Below are positions 5,315 through 5,965 of a DNA stretch of 5,965 nt, piece after piece; position 1 is the first letter of the stretch, and each line of letters opens with the position of its first letter. The stretch covers positions 17,332-23,296 of the forward strand of contig PLZZ01000183.1 of assembly GCA_003153585.1 (NCBI GenBank), read 5' to 3'. A model generated the notes under the pieces. It searched no databases, was not told the DNA's origin, and saw only the letters and a list, made by a program, of their open reading frames with translations. The position numbers and the translations under genes were made by a program. The stretch comes from Acidobacteriota bacterium. Lineage in GTDB: Bacteria > Acidobacteriota > Terriglobia > Acidiferrales > UBA7541.

Positions 5315-5965
5315 TCATATCTTGCCGAGGGCGTAGGTACCAATAGCTTCCGCCAAGCCATTCTCATCGTTCGACGAGGTCATCGCCCAGCCGAACGATT
5401 TCAACTCCTCCACGCAATTGGCCATCACCACCGGCAGTCCCGCAAACTCAAGCATCTCGCGGTCGTTCCAATTGTCGCCAATGGCCATTACCTCTTCTCG
5501 GGCAATTCCTCTGCGCCGGGTCCATTCTTTCAGCGCCACTCCCTTCGTCACGCCAGCCCGCAAAACATCGAGGATCGCAAAGTCGCGCTTCTCATATTCG
5601 GTTAGCGCAAGTGTAAATCCCGCCGCGATTGGCAGCGCCGCCAGTTGGCGCATCGCCGACCGGATTGGCCGGCATCCTCCGGTGTACAACACCTGGATCG
5701 GGTCCTCGCCATTCAGGCAATCCACGAGCGGCGAGACCACGGCGATGTATGCGCGGTTCCGCTGAAAATATCCTCCGCGGCGCGGATCCTCCCAGTCCAC
5801 CTTTTCGAAAATAATCTGGCGCTCGAGCGCCCGATCGAAAACAACCCCGGCGTTTGCTCGAAATTCCGCGGTCGCTTCCAGCACTTGCCGCGCCGTATCG
5901 CTCGGGAGAAGAAGCTGCTGGTGCGTCTCGCCGTTTTTGCTCTTGATTAGCGCGCCGTTGTTCAC
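5315..5965 (-). CDS. Cof-type (HAD-IIB) phosphatase, N-terminally truncated by the window edge
   Basis: About 217 residues of a haloacid-dehalogenase-superfamily hydrolase; the gene starts beyond the right edge. The fragment opens with 'NNGALI', which in Cof-type enzymes follows the DxDGT nucleophile motif and the Thr/Ser motif by tens of residues, so the GTG at the edge is internal and not the start. The C2-type cap covers roughly residues 15-130. The C-terminal core keeps motif III Lys141 in 'VTKGVALKEW' and motif IV 'GDNWNDREML' (163-172), which holds the magnesium ligands. Family members are cytoplasmic Mg-dependent phosphatases acting on sugar phosphates or cofactors such as pyridoxal phosphate; the substrate cannot be predicted here. 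It is followed at 87 nt by the transglycosylase on the same strand. Confidence 0.9.
   Translation of the reverse strand: MNNGALIKSKNGETHQQLLLPSDTARQVLEATAEFRANAGVVFDRALERQIIFEKVDWEDPRRGGYFQRNRAYIAVVSPLVDCLNGEDPIQVLYTGGCRPIRSAMRQLAALPIAAGFTLALTEYEKRDFAILDVLRAGVTKGVALKEWTRRRGIAREEVMAIGDNWNDREMLEFAGLPVVMANCVEELKSFGWAMTSSNDENGLAEAIGTYALGKI

Noticed and set aside
5963..5965. GTG at the right edge as the true start of the HAD gene.
   Set aside because: It precedes 'NNGA', an internal Cof-type motif, and the obligatory DxDGT nucleophile motif is absent from the window, so the gene must continue beyond the edge.

Overview
The window carries the 3' end of a secretion or pilus assembly operon on the plus strand (1-4454). 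It converges on two minus-strand genes, a lytic transglycosylase and a partial HAD phosphatase (4577-5965). The organism is most likely a member of the Acidobacteriota. I base this on GC-rich coding sequence, on the order gspE-pilM-pilN-pilO-gspC/pilP-like-pseudopilin, and above all on the last protein. That protein has a pilin-like N-terminus, a 'G-x-Q-Y-x-R-A-I-x-L-Y-Y' stretch, a long low-complexity middle and a 'Y-x-x-W-E-F-I-x-N-P' tail, an arrangement I recall from acidobacterial 'type II secretion system protein' entries. This assignment rests on recall and was not checked by a search.

Region 1-4454: six genes in one direction, joined by overlaps or very short gaps (8-nt overlap, 23-nt gap, 4-nt ATGA overlap, 4-nt gap, 4-nt ATGA overlap). 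The first gene is the C-terminal end of a GspE/PilB assembly ATPase with its tetracysteine zinc site. Next come a cytoplasmic actin-fold PilM-like protein and two bitopic inner-membrane proteins, PilN-like and PilO-like. A bitopic, proline-rich GspC/PilP-like connector follows, and the last gene is an unusual 462-residue pseudopilin-like protein. Together they would form the inner-membrane platform: the ATPase powers assembly, PilM-PilN-PilO make the cytoplasm-to-periplasm scaffold, the GspC/PilP-like protein reaches towards the secretin, and the pseudopilin is the substrate or tip. No secretin (GspD/PilQ), platform protein (GspF/PilC) or prepilin peptidase lies in the window.

Region 4455-4576: a 122-nt convergent intergenic stretch with a few weak hairpins and no convincing strong terminator.

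Region 4577-5965 (minus strand): a truncated Cof-type HAD phosphatase is followed, after 87 nt, by a secreted lytic transglycosylase. That 87-nt spacer holds a perfect TATAAT -10 box. A wall-cutting enzyme beside an envelope-spanning machine is suggestive, but any functional link is inference.

The most unusual part of the window is the pseudopilin. It lacks Glu at position +5, carries four tandem 18-19-residue 'LPxG' repeats, and ends in a separate charged and aromatic module. I see no CRISPR array, tRNA, rRNA, insertion sequence or phage gene.
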